64,000 nucleotides of DNA from Pseudomonas maumuensis (lineage in GTDB: Bacteria; Pseudomonadota; Gammaproteobacteria; Pseudomonadales; Pseudomonadaceae), in the NCBI RefSeq assembly GCF_019139675.1, contig NZ_CP077077.1:2728001-2792000 (forward strand). The letters are read 5' to 3'. The notes beneath the pieces are model-generated. The model searched no databases. It worked only from the letters and a program-made list of their open reading frames with translations, and had not been told where the DNA came from. Below, one piece after another: positions 33,166 through 43,201 of the stretch. The position numbers and the translations under genes are program-made. The first letter of the stretch is position 1. The number at the start of each line of letters is the position of its first letter.

Positions 33166-33576
33166 TCAGGGCTGGCGGGTGAACAGAGGGTGCAGGCTGC
33201 TGTGCTTGGCGTCGTACACCTGCGCCTGGCTTTCGTCGATCTGTAGGGTCACGCCGACTGGGCGACGTTCCAGCAGCGTATCCAAATGCCGGCGCAACAC
33301 TGCCAGCAGCGCGTCGCCAACCTGCTGGTGCACCGCGGCGCTGCGTCCGCCGCCCATGCGCAGGTTGGCGTAGACGAAACCGTAGGCGCCGCGGCCATCG
33401 GCGATTGCCGCATGGGCGGCGGGGTAGGCCAGCACACGGGTGCCGCCGGTGGGGAACACCTGGCGATGATGTTCGTCGTGCTGGGCGAGCATGCAGTCGG
33501 CCAGGGCGCGACACAGGCCGGGCATATCGGCGTCGGCTTCGATATCCGGGCTGTAGAGCAGGACCAGATGGGGCAT
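33166..33576 (-). CDS. hpaF: 5-carboxymethyl-2-hydroxymuconate delta-isomerase
   Basis: A 136-residue tautomerase-fold protein starting [19 protein letters not shown] with the N-terminal proline that acts as catalytic base. The remaining family blocks ([33 protein letters not shown]) are intact. The start at 33576 is fixed by the need for Pro1. Positioned between hpaD and hpaH as usual for hpa operons. Confidence 0.94.
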   Translation of the reverse strand: MPHLVLLYSPDIEADADMPGLCRALADCMLAQHDEHHRQVFPTGGTRVLAYPAAHAAIADGRGAYGFVYANLRMGGGRSAAVHQQVGDALLAVLRRHLDTLLERRPVGVTLQIDESQAQVYDAKHSSLHPLFTRQP

Positions 33577-33587
33577 GGTGGTGCTCC

Positions 33588-34511
33588 TTACAGGCGGCTT
33601 GTGGAGGTGACCCCGGCCGGGTTCGAGGCCTGGGCGGCGGGGATCGCGCTGCCGTCCTGCGGGGTGACCGGGAAGATCGCGTTGATCTGGCCGGTGCCGG
33701 AGGAGCCGAAGTACGGCGTCACCACTTCGGCCTTGCCGTCGTACTGCGACCAACCCAGGGCGCCGAGCAACATGGCGGTGTCGTGCATGAAGCCTTCGCC
33801 ATGGCCCTTGACCGCGTACTCGGGCAGCATCGCGCAGAAATCGGCCCAGTCGCCGTCCTGCCACATGCGCACCACGCGGTGGTCGAGGGTCTCCAGGAAC
33901 GGGCTCCAGACCTTGGTGGCGAAGTCCGGGGCCTGGCCGTTCTGGGCGAAACGGTGGGACAGCGAGCCGCTGGCCAGGAAGGCCACGCTGCCGTCGTAGT
34001 GTTCCTCCACCGCCTTGCGCATGGCCCAGCCCAGGCGTGCGCTGTCGTTGAGGTAGTGCGAGGTGCATAGCGCCGAGACCGAGATCACCTTGAAGTGCTG
34101 GTCGGTGTTCATGTAGCGCATCGGCACCAGGGTGCCGTATTCAGGCGCCAGCGTGGTGGCGTCGTGGGCCATGGTCTCCACGCCCAGGCGATTGCATTCT
34201 TGCGCGAGGATTCGCCCCAGCTCGGGGTTGCCGGGAAAGCCGTAGTTCATGTTGGCGATGAAGTGCGGCAGTTCGTTGCTGGTGTACAGGCCTTCGAAGT
34301 GCGCGGCGCAGTTGATGTGATAGTTGGCGTTGACCAGCCAGTGGGTGTCGAACACGACGAGGGTGTCGACGCCCAGTTCGCGGCAGCGCCGGCCGATCTC
34401 GAGGTGGCCGTCGATGGCCGCCTGACGAAAGCCCTGGCGCGGGCCGGGCAGTTCGGACAGGTACATCGACGGTACATGGGTGATCTTGGCGGCGAGAGCG
34501 AGTGTGCCCAT
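33588..34511 (-). CDS. hpaD: 3,4-dihydroxyphenylacetate 2,3-dioxygenase
   Basis: A 307-residue class III (LigB-type) extradiol dioxygenase: LALAAKITHVPSMYLSELPG, VDTLVVFDTHWLVNANYHIN (His ligands), NYGFPGNPELGRILAQECNR, FLASGSLSHRFAQNGQ. It opens the ring of homoprotocatechuate to 5-carboxymethyl-2-hydroxymuconate semialdehyde. A REP pair lies between it and hpaE, so the operon is interrupted by 141 bp here. Confidence 0.95.
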   Translation of the reverse strand: MGTLALAAKITHVPSMYLSELPGPRQGFRQAAIDGHLEIGRRCRELGVDTLVVFDTHWLVNANYHINCAAHFEGLYTSNELPHFIANMNYGFPGNPELGRILAQECNRLGVETMAHDATTLAPEYGTLVPMRYMNTDQHFKVISVSALCTSHYLNDSARLGWAMRKAVEEHYDGSVAFLASGSLSHRFAQNGQAPDFATKVWSPFLETLDHRVVRMWQDGDWADFCAMLPEYAVKGHGEGFMHDTAMLLGALGWSQYDGKAEVVTPYFGSSGTGQINAIFPVTPQDGSAIPAAQASNPAGVTSTSRL

Positions 34512-34570
34512 GGGAATCTCCGGTAACGGGTTGTTGTTATGTATCCATGGCGAGGGCTTCGCCCTCGTTT

Positions 34571-34632
34571 CGCCGGCAAGCCGGCTCCCACAGTGTGCGG
34601 TGATCCCTGTGGGAGCCGGCTCGCCGGCGATG
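34571..34632. repeat. Inverted REP pair between hpaE and hpaD
   Basis: Two opposed REP cores (CGCCGGCAAGCCGGCTCCCA plus CAG and CTGTGGGAGCCGGCTCGCCG) sit in the 141-bp gap inside the hpa operon. Such pairs can modulate mRNA decay or attenuate downstream expression. Confidence 0.9.
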
Positions 34633-34652
34633 GGCTGCCCAGCAGCCCCGCG

Positions 34653-36109
<1,457 letters not shown>

Positions 36110-36113
<4 letters not shown>

Positions 36114-36889
36114 GCTGTTGCCTCTTGTGCGTTGCGGGCGAAGAACTCGGCTTCGCTGACGATCCGGTTGACCAGGCGGCCGACGCCTTCCACTTCCACC
36201 ACCACCTCGTCGCCCGGGACCACGTCGGCCAGGCCTTCCGGAGTACCGGTGGCGATCATGTCGCCGGGTTGCAGGGTCATGAAGCTGGAGAAGTATTCGA
36301 TCAGGTAGGGGATGTCGAAGATCATGTCGGCCGTGGTGCCTTGCTGTTTCAGCTCGCCGTTGATCCAGGTGCGCAGGGTCAGGTTCGACGGATCCGGCAC
36401 ATCGGCGGTGTCGACGATCCACGGGCCCAGCGGGGTGGTGGCGTCACGGTTCTTCACCCGCAGGTTGGGGCGGTAGTAGTTCTCCAGGTAGTCGCGGATG
36501 GCGTAGTCGTTGCACACCGTGTAGCCGGCCAGGTAGTCGAGGGCGTCCTCGCGCTTGACGTTGCGCGCCGGCTTGCCGATCACCGCCACCAGTTCGCACT
36601 CGTAGTGCATGTACTTGACGTTGTCCGGGCGCCAGCTGACCTGGTTGTGTCCGGTATAGGTGCCGGGCGACTTGACGAAGGCCAGCGGCTCGGTGGGCGG
36701 GGTGAAGGCCAGCTCGGCGGCATGGTCGGCGTAGTTAAGGCCCAGGGCGAACATGCTGCCGGTGGCCGGCGGCAGCCAGGTGACCTGGTCGGCGTCGACC
36801 ACACGGCCATCGGCCAGGCGCAGTTGCTGGTCGTTCTCGACGGTGACCGCGTGGACCTGGCTGTCGAACTGGATACGGGCGTGCTTCAT
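36110..36889 (-). CDS. hpaG2: HpaG C-terminal-type subunit (FAH-fold isomerase/decarboxylase)
   Basis: A 259-residue FAH-fold protein: SMFALGLNYADHAAELAFTP, FVKSPGTYTGHNQVS, YECELVAVIGKPARNVKRED (metal Glu), TWINGELKQQGTTADMIFDI and MIATGTPEGLADVVPGDEV. Together with HpaG1 it carries out decarboxylation of 5-oxopent-3-ene-1,2,5-tricarboxylate and isomerisation. The two halves are fused in E. coli HpaG but separate genes here, with a 4-base overlap. Confidence 0.94.
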
Positions 36890-37560
36890 GGGACGAGTCC
36901 TTGTTCGGCGACGATGGGGTTGGTCAGCTGGCCGAGGCCGTCGATCTCGACCGTCACCTGGTCGCCGGGCAGTACATCGACGCGGCCTTCCGGGGTGCCG
37001 GTGATCAGCACGTCGCCGGCATGCAGGGTCATGAACTCGCTGATCTCGGCGATCAGCCGGGCGACGCCGCGCACGCAGTTGGCGGTGTTGTTCTGCTGGC
37101 GCAACTCACCGTTGACCCACAGGCGAATGCCCAGCGCGTCGGGGTTGCCGACCTGTGCGGCCGGCACCAGTTGCGGGCCGAGCGGGCAGAAGCCGTCGCG
37201 GCACTTGGCCTTGACCGCCGGGCGGTAGTAGCTGTCTTCGGGCAGGCTGAACTCGTTGACGATGGTGTAGCCCGCCACGTATTCCAGCGCGTGGTCCAGG
37301 CTGACGCGGCTGGCATCCTTGCCGATGACCACGCCCAGGGCAGGGCCCGCTTGCAGGCGTTCGACTGCCGATGGGTAGGTCACCGGCTGGGCGTGCCCAT
37401 TGCGGGTATTGGGCGTTTTGATGAACAACACCGGCTTGACCGGCGGCTGCTGGTACGGCGCTTCGTGGAAGGACGCCAGATGCTGTTGCAGCAGGCCCTG
37501 GTAGTTCAGGGCGACGCCGAACAGGCTGCCGCTGGCGACCTCGTGCAAGGCACAGCTCAT
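36886..37560 (-). CDS. hpaG1: HpaG N-terminal-type subunit (FAH-fold isomerase/decarboxylase)
   Basis: A 224-residue FAH-fold protein with LFGVALNYQGLLQQHLASFH, KPVLFIKTPNTRNGHAQPVT, GVVIGKDASRVSLDHALEYV and HAGDVLITGTPEGRVDVLPG. First gene of the hpa operon on the minus strand. Translation of hpaG2 is coupled by the 4-base overlap. The promoter must lie in 37561-37723, shared with the divergent hpaA. Confidence 0.94.
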   Translation of the reverse strand: MSCALHEVASGSLFGVALNYQGLLQQHLASFHEAPYQQPPVKPVLFIKTPNTRNGHAQPVTYPSAVERLQAGPALGVVIGKDASRVSLDHALEYVAGYTIVNEFSLPEDSYYRPAVKAKCRDGFCPLGPQLVPAAQVGNPDALGIRLWVNGELRQQNNTANCVRGVARLIAEISEFMTLHAGDVLITGTPEGRVDVLPGDQVTVEIDGLGQLTNPIVAEQGLVP

Positions 37561-37610
37561 GCATTTCTCCTGCGATGGGCGAAGCGACCGGAGTCGCTCC
37601 GTGGTGTTTT

Positions 37611-37646
37611 TGTTAATGTGTTAACGTTATATTTAATATGTTAACG
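37611..37646. promoter_or_regulatory. Operator cluster in the hpaG1-hpaA divergent region
   Basis: TGTTAACG occurs at 37619-37626 and again at 37639-37646, exactly 20 bp apart (two helical turns), each containing the palindrome GTTAAC. A related TGTTAATG is at 37611-37618. The cluster lies about 50-85 bp upstream of hpaG1, in the only promoter region of the catabolic operon, and suits the MarR-type repressor HpaR. Confidence 0.5.
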
Positions 37647-37723
37647 ATCGTCAAGGCATTCGCCGCTGGTCGGTGGTGCTAGGATGGTTTCCCCCGGCGC
37701 GTTTCACCGCTGCGAGAACAACA

Positions 37724-38626
37724 ATGAAAGAACGACAGCCGATCCCCAACATCAACATCGGTCAGGTCTACGACCAGCGCTACAGCGACAGCGAGGTGCA
37801 TTACGACCGCCTGGGCAACCTGGCCGGTTTCTTCGGCCGCAACATGCCGGTGCATCGTCACGACCGCTTCTTCCAGGTGCATTACGTGAAGACCGGCAGC
37901 GTGCGGGTATACCTGGACGAGCAGCGCTACCACGAGTCGGGGCCGATGTTCTTCCTTACTCCGCCGACCATTCCCCATGCCTTCGTCACCGAGCCCGATG
38001 CCGACGGCCATGTGCTGACCGTGCGCCAGCAACTGGTCTGGCAACTGCTGCAGGCCGAGCCTGGGCTGGCGCTCGCGCCGCGCCTGCAGCCGGCGTGTGT
38101 CGCGCTCGGTCATCTGCAGGGGGCGGCGGCCGAAGAGGTGCGGCGCCTGGAGCAGCTGTTCGACCTGCTGGGTAGCGAACTGGGCCATGGCCAGGCCGGG
38201 CAGGGCACTGCGGTGCAGGACCTGGCGCGCCTGGTGATGATCAGCCTGCTGCGCCTGTGCGCCAATTCGCTGGAGGCCACGCCCGCCCGGCACGAGGACC
38301 TGCAGCTGTTCCACCGTTTCAACGAACTGATCGAGCGCCACTACCTCGACCACTGGACCCTGCCGGCCTACGCGGCAGCCCTGGGCGTGACCGAGGCGCG
38401 GCTGAACGACGTGTGCCGGCGCATGGCAGATCTGCCGTCCAAGCGCCTGGTGTTCGAGCGGCTGATGCAGGAGGCGCGGCGCTTGCTGCTGTACACCGGC
38501 GGCTCGGCCAACGAGATCTGCTACCGCCTGGGGTTCAAGGACCCGGCGTACTTCAGTCGTTTCTTCCAGCGCCATGCGCAGATGACGCCGGGTGAGTATC
38601 GCCAGCGCCAGGCGGGGTTGCGTTGA
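37724..38626 (+). CDS. hpaA: AraC-family activator of the hpa genes
   Basis: A 300-residue regulator with an N-terminal cupin (NMPVHRHDRFFQVHYVKTGS, then VRVYLDEQRYHESGP) and a C-terminal double HTH (YAAALGVTEARLNDVCRRMA, then IQ-type second helix NEICYRLGFKDPAYFSRFFQ). ATG 37724 fits the HpaA N-terminus (KERQPIPNINIGQVYDQRYS). It is divergent from hpaG1. In other bacteria HpaA responds to hydroxyphenylacetate and activates hpaBC, which are elsewhere in this genome. Confidence 0.92.
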   Translation: MKERQPIPNINIGQVYDQRYSDSEVHYDRLGNLAGFFGRNMPVHRHDRFFQVHYVKTGSVRVYLDEQRYHESGPMFFLTPPTIPHAFVTEPDADGHVLTVRQQLVWQLLQAEPGLALAPRLQPACVALGHLQGAAAEEVRRLEQLFDLLGSELGHGQAGQGTAVQDLARLVMISLLRLCANSLEATPARHEDLQLFHRFNELIERHYLDHWTLPAYAAALGVTEARLNDVCRRMADLPSKRLVFERLMQEARRLLLYTGGSANEICYRLGFKDPAYFSRFFQRHAQMTPGEYRQRQAGLR

Positions 38627-38760
38627 CATGCGGCGACGGGCTCCGGGCGGCTGGCTGTCGGCAGATCGTGCTATGGGGAAGGTATCGCGGGAATGGGTGA
38701 TTGCCAGGAGCGCTGGTACTTTTCACAGGGCTGGACAGCCCGGGTGAAAATGTATTTCAC

Positions 38761-38780
38761 TTTATTAATATCTTAATAAA
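38761..38780. promoter_or_regulatory. Palindromic operator before hpaR
   Basis: TTTATTAA-TATC-TTAATAAA is a perfect 8-4-8 palindrome ending 16 bases before the hpaR start codon. Position and shape fit an autoregulatory MarR-family site. Confidence 0.55.
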
Positions 38781-38796
38781 ACAGCCCTTGATCCTG

Positions 38797-39219
38797 ATGA
38801 CCCAACCAAGACCCTCCCTGACCTTGACCCTGCTGCAGGCCCGCGAAGCGACCATGGCGTTCTTCCGCCCGGCCCTGAATGCCCACGACCTGACCGAGCA
38901 GCAATGGCGGGTGATCCGTATCCTGCGCCAGCAGGGCGAGCTGGAAAGCCACCAGCTGGCCGACCAGGCCTGCATCCTCAAGCCGAGCATGAGCGGCGTG
39001 CTCAAGCGCCTGGAGCGCGACGGCCTGGTGGCGCGGCGCAAGTCGCCGGAAGACCAGCGGCGCATCTTCATCAGCCTGACCGTGCGCGGGCAGCAGGCGT
39101 TCCTGGCGATGAGCGAGGAGATGGAGCGCAATTACCAGGAGATCCAGCGCCAGTTCGGCGCGGACAAGCTGGAGCAGTTGATGGGGTTGTTGAACGAGCT
39201 GAAGAAGGTCAGGCCCTGA
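38797..39219 (+). CDS. hpaR: MarR-family repressor of homoprotocatechuate degradation
   Basis: A 140-residue MarR protein: SLTLTLLQAREATMAFFRPA, LTEQQWRVIRILRQQGELES, LKPSMSGVLKRLERDGLVAR and the wing RRKSPEDQRRIFISLT. The ATG at 38797 gives the HpaR-type N-terminus. It should repress hpaG1 and its own gene until homoprotocatechuate or hydroxyphenylacetate binds. Confidence 0.92.
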   Translation: MTQPRPSLTLTLLQAREATMAFFRPALNAHDLTEQQWRVIRILRQQGELESHQLADQACILKPSMSGVLKRLERDGLVARRKSPEDQRRIFISLTVRGQQAFLAMSEEMERNYQEIQRQFGADKLEQLMGLLNELKKVRP

Positions 39220-39243
39220 CATCATTGGGGCCGCTGTGCGGCC

Positions 39244-39316
39244 CATCGCCGGCAAGCCGGCTCCCACAATGTCCGCGCCAACTGCCAACCCTGTGGGAGC
39301 CGGCTTGCCGGCGATG
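39244..39316. repeat. Inverted REP pair
   Basis: CATCGCCGGCAAGCCGGCTC plus CCACA and the inverse TGTGGGAGCCGGCTTGCCGG plus CGATG flank a 24-bp spacer between hpaR and the convergent TetR gene. Confidence 0.9.
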
Positions 39317-39338
39317 GGTTGCACAGCAACCCCATGGT

Positions 39339-39944
39339 CTACTGCCCGGCCAACTGCAGCGAATCATCGAGAATCTTCAGCAACGACGCTGCCCGCCGCG
39401 CATACACCGCCGGGGGCGCGTACAGCAGCTCCACATGCAGGCTGTCGATGATCCCCAGGTAGGCATCGCCATACAGCTCCAGCTTGTTGCCATCACTGCG
39501 GGCCCAGGCATGTCGGTCGAGCAGGGCCTGGCAGAAGCCCAGGCGGATCCGCTCCAGGTACGCCTCGAAGCCGCCGGTGACGATCGAGCGGACCGGCGCC
39601 GGCGGCAGGAATGCACTGCGCAGCACGAAGCGCAGGTTGGCCGAGGCCGCGTAGCGCTCGGCCAGGTGCAGCGGATGCCAGTGTCCCGGCGCCTCGCGGC
39701 CCGCCGCTTCATGGCCGAAGCCCGCCTCGACGTAGGCGGTCTCATCGGCCAGGGCCCGTTCGAAGGCGCAGACGAACAACGCGTCCTTGTTGGCGAAGTG
39801 GGCGTACAGCGAGGCCTTGCGCATGCCCGCCAGGGCGGCGATCTCGTTCAGCGACGAGCCGTCGTAGCCGTGCTCGGCGAAATGCTCCACGGCATGCTCG
39901 CAGATGCGCGCGGCGGATGGGGTCAGGGCTTTCAAGGCGGTCAC
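39339..39944 (-). CDS. TetR-family transcriptional regulator
   Basis: A 201-residue regulator with a TetR HTH: ICEHAVEHFAEHGYDGSSLN, EIAALAGMRKASLYAHFANK, DALFVCAFERALADE. The GTG at 39944 overlaps the stop of the MFS gene (GTGA), so it is the second gene of an efflux-pump operon and probably represses that operon. The C-terminal ligand domain (FRLSAF-like FVLRSAFLPPAPVRSIV) is of the type common with drug pumps. Confidence 0.9.
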   Translation of the reverse strand: MTALKALTPSAARICEHAVEHFAEHGYDGSSLNEIAALAGMRKASLYAHFANKDALFVCAFERALADETAYVEAGFGHEAAGREAPGHWHPLHLAERYAASANLRFVLRSAFLPPAPVRSIVTGGFEAYLERIRLGFCQALLDRHAWARSDGNKLELYGDAYLGIIDSLHVELLYAPPAVYARRAASLLKILDDSLQLAGQ

Positions 39945-41149
39945 TCCGGGTTGACGCTGCAGGACGAGGCGCTGATTGTCTTTGCCACGGCGGCGCGGGT
40001 CAAACCGACGATGACCACGGCCGCCGCCGCCAGCAACCAGGCCCAGGCCAGCGCGCCCAGTGTGGCCAGGTGCCCGGCCAGGGGCGTGGCGCTGGACGAG
40101 ATCACCAGTTGCAGTGCGCCGAGCAGGGCCGCCGTCGAGCCGACATCGCGCTGCTGCGATGACATCGCCAGGGCCATCAAGGTGGCCTCGCAAACCCCCA
40201 GGCCGAACAGCGCCAGTACCACGCCCGCCAGCAGCAGTGGCAGGCCTGCGCCAGACAGGCCGGCAATCACCGCCAGTGCTGCGCCGGCACCCATGCACAG
40301 CGCCCCCCACCAGGCCACCTGGGCCACGCCGTGCCGGCTGACGCAATAGCCGGACAGCGCCGCGCCGAGCAGGATGGCAACGCCGCAGCCGCCGAACAGC
40401 AGGCCGAAGTGGGTGCTGGAGAGGCCGAAGTGCTGCTGGTACACATAAGCCGAGCCGGCGATGTAGGCGAACAGGAAGAAGAACACCGCCGACAGGGCCA
40501 GGGCCGGGCGCAGGAACGCGCCGTCGGCGGCGATGCGGGCGTAGGTACGCCATACCCTGGCCGGTGCCAGGCGTACCCGATGCGCTGGCGGCAATGTTTC
40601 ATCGAGGGTCATGGCCGAATTGACCAGGGTCAGCAGGCCGAGGCCGGCCAGCACCAGCATGATCGCCCGCCAGCCGTAGGCCGCGTCGATCACTCCGCCC
40701 AGGGCCGGGGCGAGGATCGGCGCCAGGCCCTCGATGGTCATCAGCAGGGCGAAGATCTGCGCCGCCCGTGCGCCATCGGCGCTGTCGCGGACCATGCTCA
40801 TGATCACCACCAGCGTCAGCGCGCTGGCCAGGCCCTGCACCAGGCGCGCCAGCAGCAACGCGTCCAGCGACGGCGCGCCCGCCGCGGCCAGGGAGGCGAT
40901 GCAGAACACCAACAGGCCGGCGAGCAGCGGGCGACGCCGCCCCCAGGCATCCACCAGTGGCCCGAACAGCAATTGCCCGGCGCCCATGGCCAGCAGGAAC
41001 ACGGTCAGCGTCAGCTGAACCTGGGTATAGCCGGTGGCGAAATCGCGGGCCATCTCCGGCAGGCTGGCCAGGTACATATCGATGGCAGATGGGCCAAGGG
41101 CGCCGATCAGGGCGAGGGAGGCGGCGAAGCGCAAGTGTGAAGCGGGCAT
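39941..41149 (-). CDS. Bcr/CflA-type MFS drug efflux transporter
   Basis: A 402-residue, 12-helix DHA1 transporter. Motif A is QLLFGPLVDAWGRRRPLLAG, motif C-like sequence follows in MTIEGLAPILAPALGGVI, and DMYLASLPEMARDF is the Bcr/CflA N-terminal signature. Expected to pump drugs such as chloramphenicol- or bicyclomycin-like compounds by proton antiport; the actual substrate is unknown. A palindrome lies 32 bp upstream of its start, and the gene is coupled to a TetR gene. Confidence 0.93.
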   Translation of the reverse strand: MPASHLRFAASLALIGALGPSAIDMYLASLPEMARDFATGYTQVQLTLTVFLLAMGAGQLLFGPLVDAWGRRRPLLAGLLVFCIASLAAAGAPSLDALLLARLVQGLASALTLVVIMSMVRDSADGARAAQIFALLMTIEGLAPILAPALGGVIDAAYGWRAIMLVLAGLGLLTLVNSAMTLDETLPPAHRVRLAPARVWRTYARIAADGAFLRPALALSAVFFFLFAYIAGSAYVYQQHFGLSSTHFGLLFGGCGVAILLGAALSGYCVSRHGVAQVAWWGALCMGAGAALAVIAGLSGAGLPLLLAGVVLALFGLGVCEATLMALAMSSQQRDVGSTAALLGALQLVISSSATPLAGHLATLGALAWAWLLAAAAVVIVGLTRAAVAKTISASSCSVNPE

Positions 41150-41180
41150 AAGCGGAAGTCCGTAAAAGCAAAAATATTAC

Positions 41181-41196
41181 CCTACCGAACGGTAGG
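41181..41196. promoter_or_regulatory. TetR-type operator
   Basis: CCTACCGAACGGTAGG is a perfect 7-2-7 palindrome 32 bp upstream of the MFS start, the expected site for the co-transcribed TetR protein. The rest of the gap to 41405 shows no other clear signal. Confidence 0.6.
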
Positions 41197-41405
41197 TTGG
41201 CGAAGTATGCCAGATATCTGCCGGGGGTCAACGCAAGGTCTGCCCACCAGGCAACCGCTTGCGCCCCAAATACACCGTCGCCGTTTGTTTAGCGCCACCG
41301 GTCCGATCCGCTCGGAATAATCCGAATCCCTCTTTATCGCCGTACTCCCAATCCATGTACGGCGCCTCGCCGTGCAACCCTTAGCCACACGAGGTTTTTG
41401 CAACC

Positions 41406-41612
41406 ATGGCCAACAAAGACAGCAACATGACCGGTCGCCAGGACACCAACAAGCAGGACGCCAACAAGACCGGCAGCCAGGGTGGAACGAAGAACCCAGG
41501 CAATTTCGCCAATGACCGCGAAAAAGCGTCCGAAGCCGGTCGCAAGGGCGGGCAGAGCTCCGGCGGCGGCAATCGCCAGAGCGAGTCCGGCCACAAGGGC
41601 GGCCGCTCGTAA
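41406..41612 (+). CDS. KGG-motif stress-induced protein (YciG/GsiB-like)
   Basis: A 68-residue very hydrophilic protein with two KGG repeats (EAGRKGGQSSGGGNRQSESG followed by HKGGRS) and the NFANDREKASEAGRKGGQ block of YciG-like proteins. Probably intrinsically disordered and induced by RpoS-type stress. A ribosome binding site is not strong (ACGAGGTTTTTGCAACC). Confidence 0.88.
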   Translation: MANKDSNMTGRQDTNKQDANKTGSQGGTKNPGNFANDREKASEAGRKGGQSSGGGNRQSESGHKGGRS

Positions 41613-41671
41613 GTGAGGGCACGCGGTGCCGGGTTCGCCTGGCACCGCGCACACCCCACCAGGAGGTTCCC

Positions 41672-41851
41672 ATGCGTATCGCACCCCTGATCTGCCTGTT
41701 GGGCAGCCTGAGCCTGCTGGCCGGCTGCTTCGACCGCGACAATGACCATCCGGCGAAAGACGCCGACCCGAGCAAGCCCTCGCTGCAGATGCAGCAACCC
41801 AATCCACCGACCAGCAACCCGTCCCCCGAAACCAAGCCGCAGAATCCATAA
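41672..41851 (+). CDS. Small lipoprotein (59 aa)
   Basis: ATG 41672 behind AGGAGGTT encodes a 59-residue protein. The signal peptide MRIAPLICLLGSLSLLAGC ends in a clean lipobox (LAGC), and the mature part is short, Asp/Pro-rich and disordered (KPSLQMQQPNPPTSNPSPET). No domain is known. It lies between the KGG protein and the diiron oxygenase gene. Confidence 0.8.
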   Translation: MRIAPLICLLGSLSLLAGCFDRDNDHPAKDADPSKPSLQMQQPNPPTSNPSPETKPQNP

Positions 41852-41866
41852 CGCGAGGTGACTGGC

Positions 41867-43201
41867 ATGGTGGCGATGATCCGTGACGGCGTGCGTTCGC
41901 AAGCCAGGCGCGACATGACTGATGAGGTAGCGCATCGCTACCAGGCGTTGCTGGCGGGACGCGATGCCACTGCCGAGGACTGGCTGGAAACACAACTGCG
42001 CCGCGTTCGTGACCGGGAAGATGACCTCCCGGAAGATCCGAACCTGCTGCCCCAGTGGGCCGAAAACCATGCCGCCCAGGTCGCCCACGACCATGCTCAT
42101 TACCTGCGACAGCGGCGCGAAGGAGCGCCCCGGCGCTACTTCGCCACCCGCGCCCAGGCCCTCTGGTTCCTGCAGCAGGTCGCGCCGACCAAGGCGGTCG
42201 ACGGCGCCTGGCTGCACGGTACCCTGCGGCATTGGCGCGACCCGCGTTACCACGGGTTGATCCGCACCTTTCTCGAAGAACTGGGCGACGGCGACCCACG
42301 TTGCAATCATGTGTTGATCTATCAGCGCCTACTCAGCCGCCTGGGGTGCCTGCAAGGGCTGCCACTTGAGCCTTCGCGCTTCGTGCAAGGGGCTGTGCAG
42401 TTGGCCCTCGGCCAGCACTGCGAGCGCTTCCTGCCCGAGGTGATCGGCTACAACCTGGGGTATGAACAGCCGCCGCTGCACCTGCTGATCACCACCCATG
42501 AGCTGGCCGAACTGGGTATCGACGCCCATTACTTCCAGTTGCACGTGACCATCGACAACGCCGCCAGCGGCCATGCCCGGCGTTCGCTGGAGAGCCTGCG
42601 TATGCTGGCGCCAGTGGACGATGAAGATTTCTATGGGCGTGTCAGGCATGGCTACCGGCTCAACGACCTGGGGCTGGACACACCTTCGCTGATCGCCAGC
42701 TTCGACCTGCAGGGCGAACTGCTCGCTGCGCTGGAGCGCAAGCGCGTGTTCGGCCAGTTCATGCACTCCGATCGCTGCCGCCTGCAAGGGCGGACCATCA
42801 ACCAGTGGCTTGCAAAGTCGGGGGCGATGGCCGGGTTCCTCGAGGCCCTGCAAGTTCAGGGGTGGATCAAACGTGACAGCGACCCGACGCAGAGCCGCTT
42901 CTGGTCACTGATCGACGGCCCCGGCGCGGCGATGTTCGGCGTGTTCAGCGCCTACGAGAAGCAGCTGTGGCATGACTGGATCGCCGGTAGCTGGCAAGGT
43001 GCCGGGCCTCGTCGTGTGTCACCAGGGCAGTGGGAGCAGGCGTTGGCCCTGCAGGCGGAGGCGCCCGGCCGGGCCCAGGCCTCGGAGATCGCCACGCTGA
43101 TCGAGGCCATGGCCGGTAACCGGCACGCCGAACCCGCTGGCCTGCGTGCCACTCGCGACTATATCGCTGCCACCGGGCTGTTCCAGGGAGGGCCGCGGTG
43201 A
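41867..43201 (+). CDS. Haem-oxygenase-like diiron oxygenase (iron-containing redox enzyme family)
   Basis: A 444-residue protein. The central region has the helical HDO-type pattern: FLPEVIGYNLGYEQPPLHLL, THELAELGIDAHYFQLHVTI and DNAASGHARRSL, with Glu/His/Asp/His residues spaced like diiron ligands. The C-terminal part (from about 270) carries FGQFMHSDRCRLQGRTINQW. HDO enzymes oxidise fatty or amino-acid-derived substrates. It is coupled by a 1-base overlap to a methyltransferase and then a YbdK ligase gene. ATG 41867 follows GAGGTGA; a GTG lies 9 bases earlier. Confidence 0.8.
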   Translation: MVAMIRDGVRSQARRDMTDEVAHRYQALLAGRDATAEDWLETQLRRVRDREDDLPEDPNLLPQWAENHAAQVAHDHAHYLRQRREGAPRRYFATRAQALWFLQQVAPTKAVDGAWLHGTLRHWRDPRYHGLIRTFLEELGDGDPRCNHVLIYQRLLSRLGCLQGLPLEPSRFVQGAVQLALGQHCERFLPEVIGYNLGYEQPPLHLLITTHELAELGIDAHYFQLHVTIDNAASGHARRSLESLRMLAPVDDEDFYGRVRHGYRLNDLGLDTPSLIASFDLQGELLAALERKRVFGQFMHSDRCRLQGRTINQWLAKSGAMAGFLEALQVQGWIKRDSDPTQSRFWSLIDGPGAAMFGVFSAYEKQLWHDWIAGSWQGAGPRRVSPGQWEQALALQAEAPGRAQASEIATLIEAMAGNRHAEPAGLRATRDYIAATGLFQGGPR

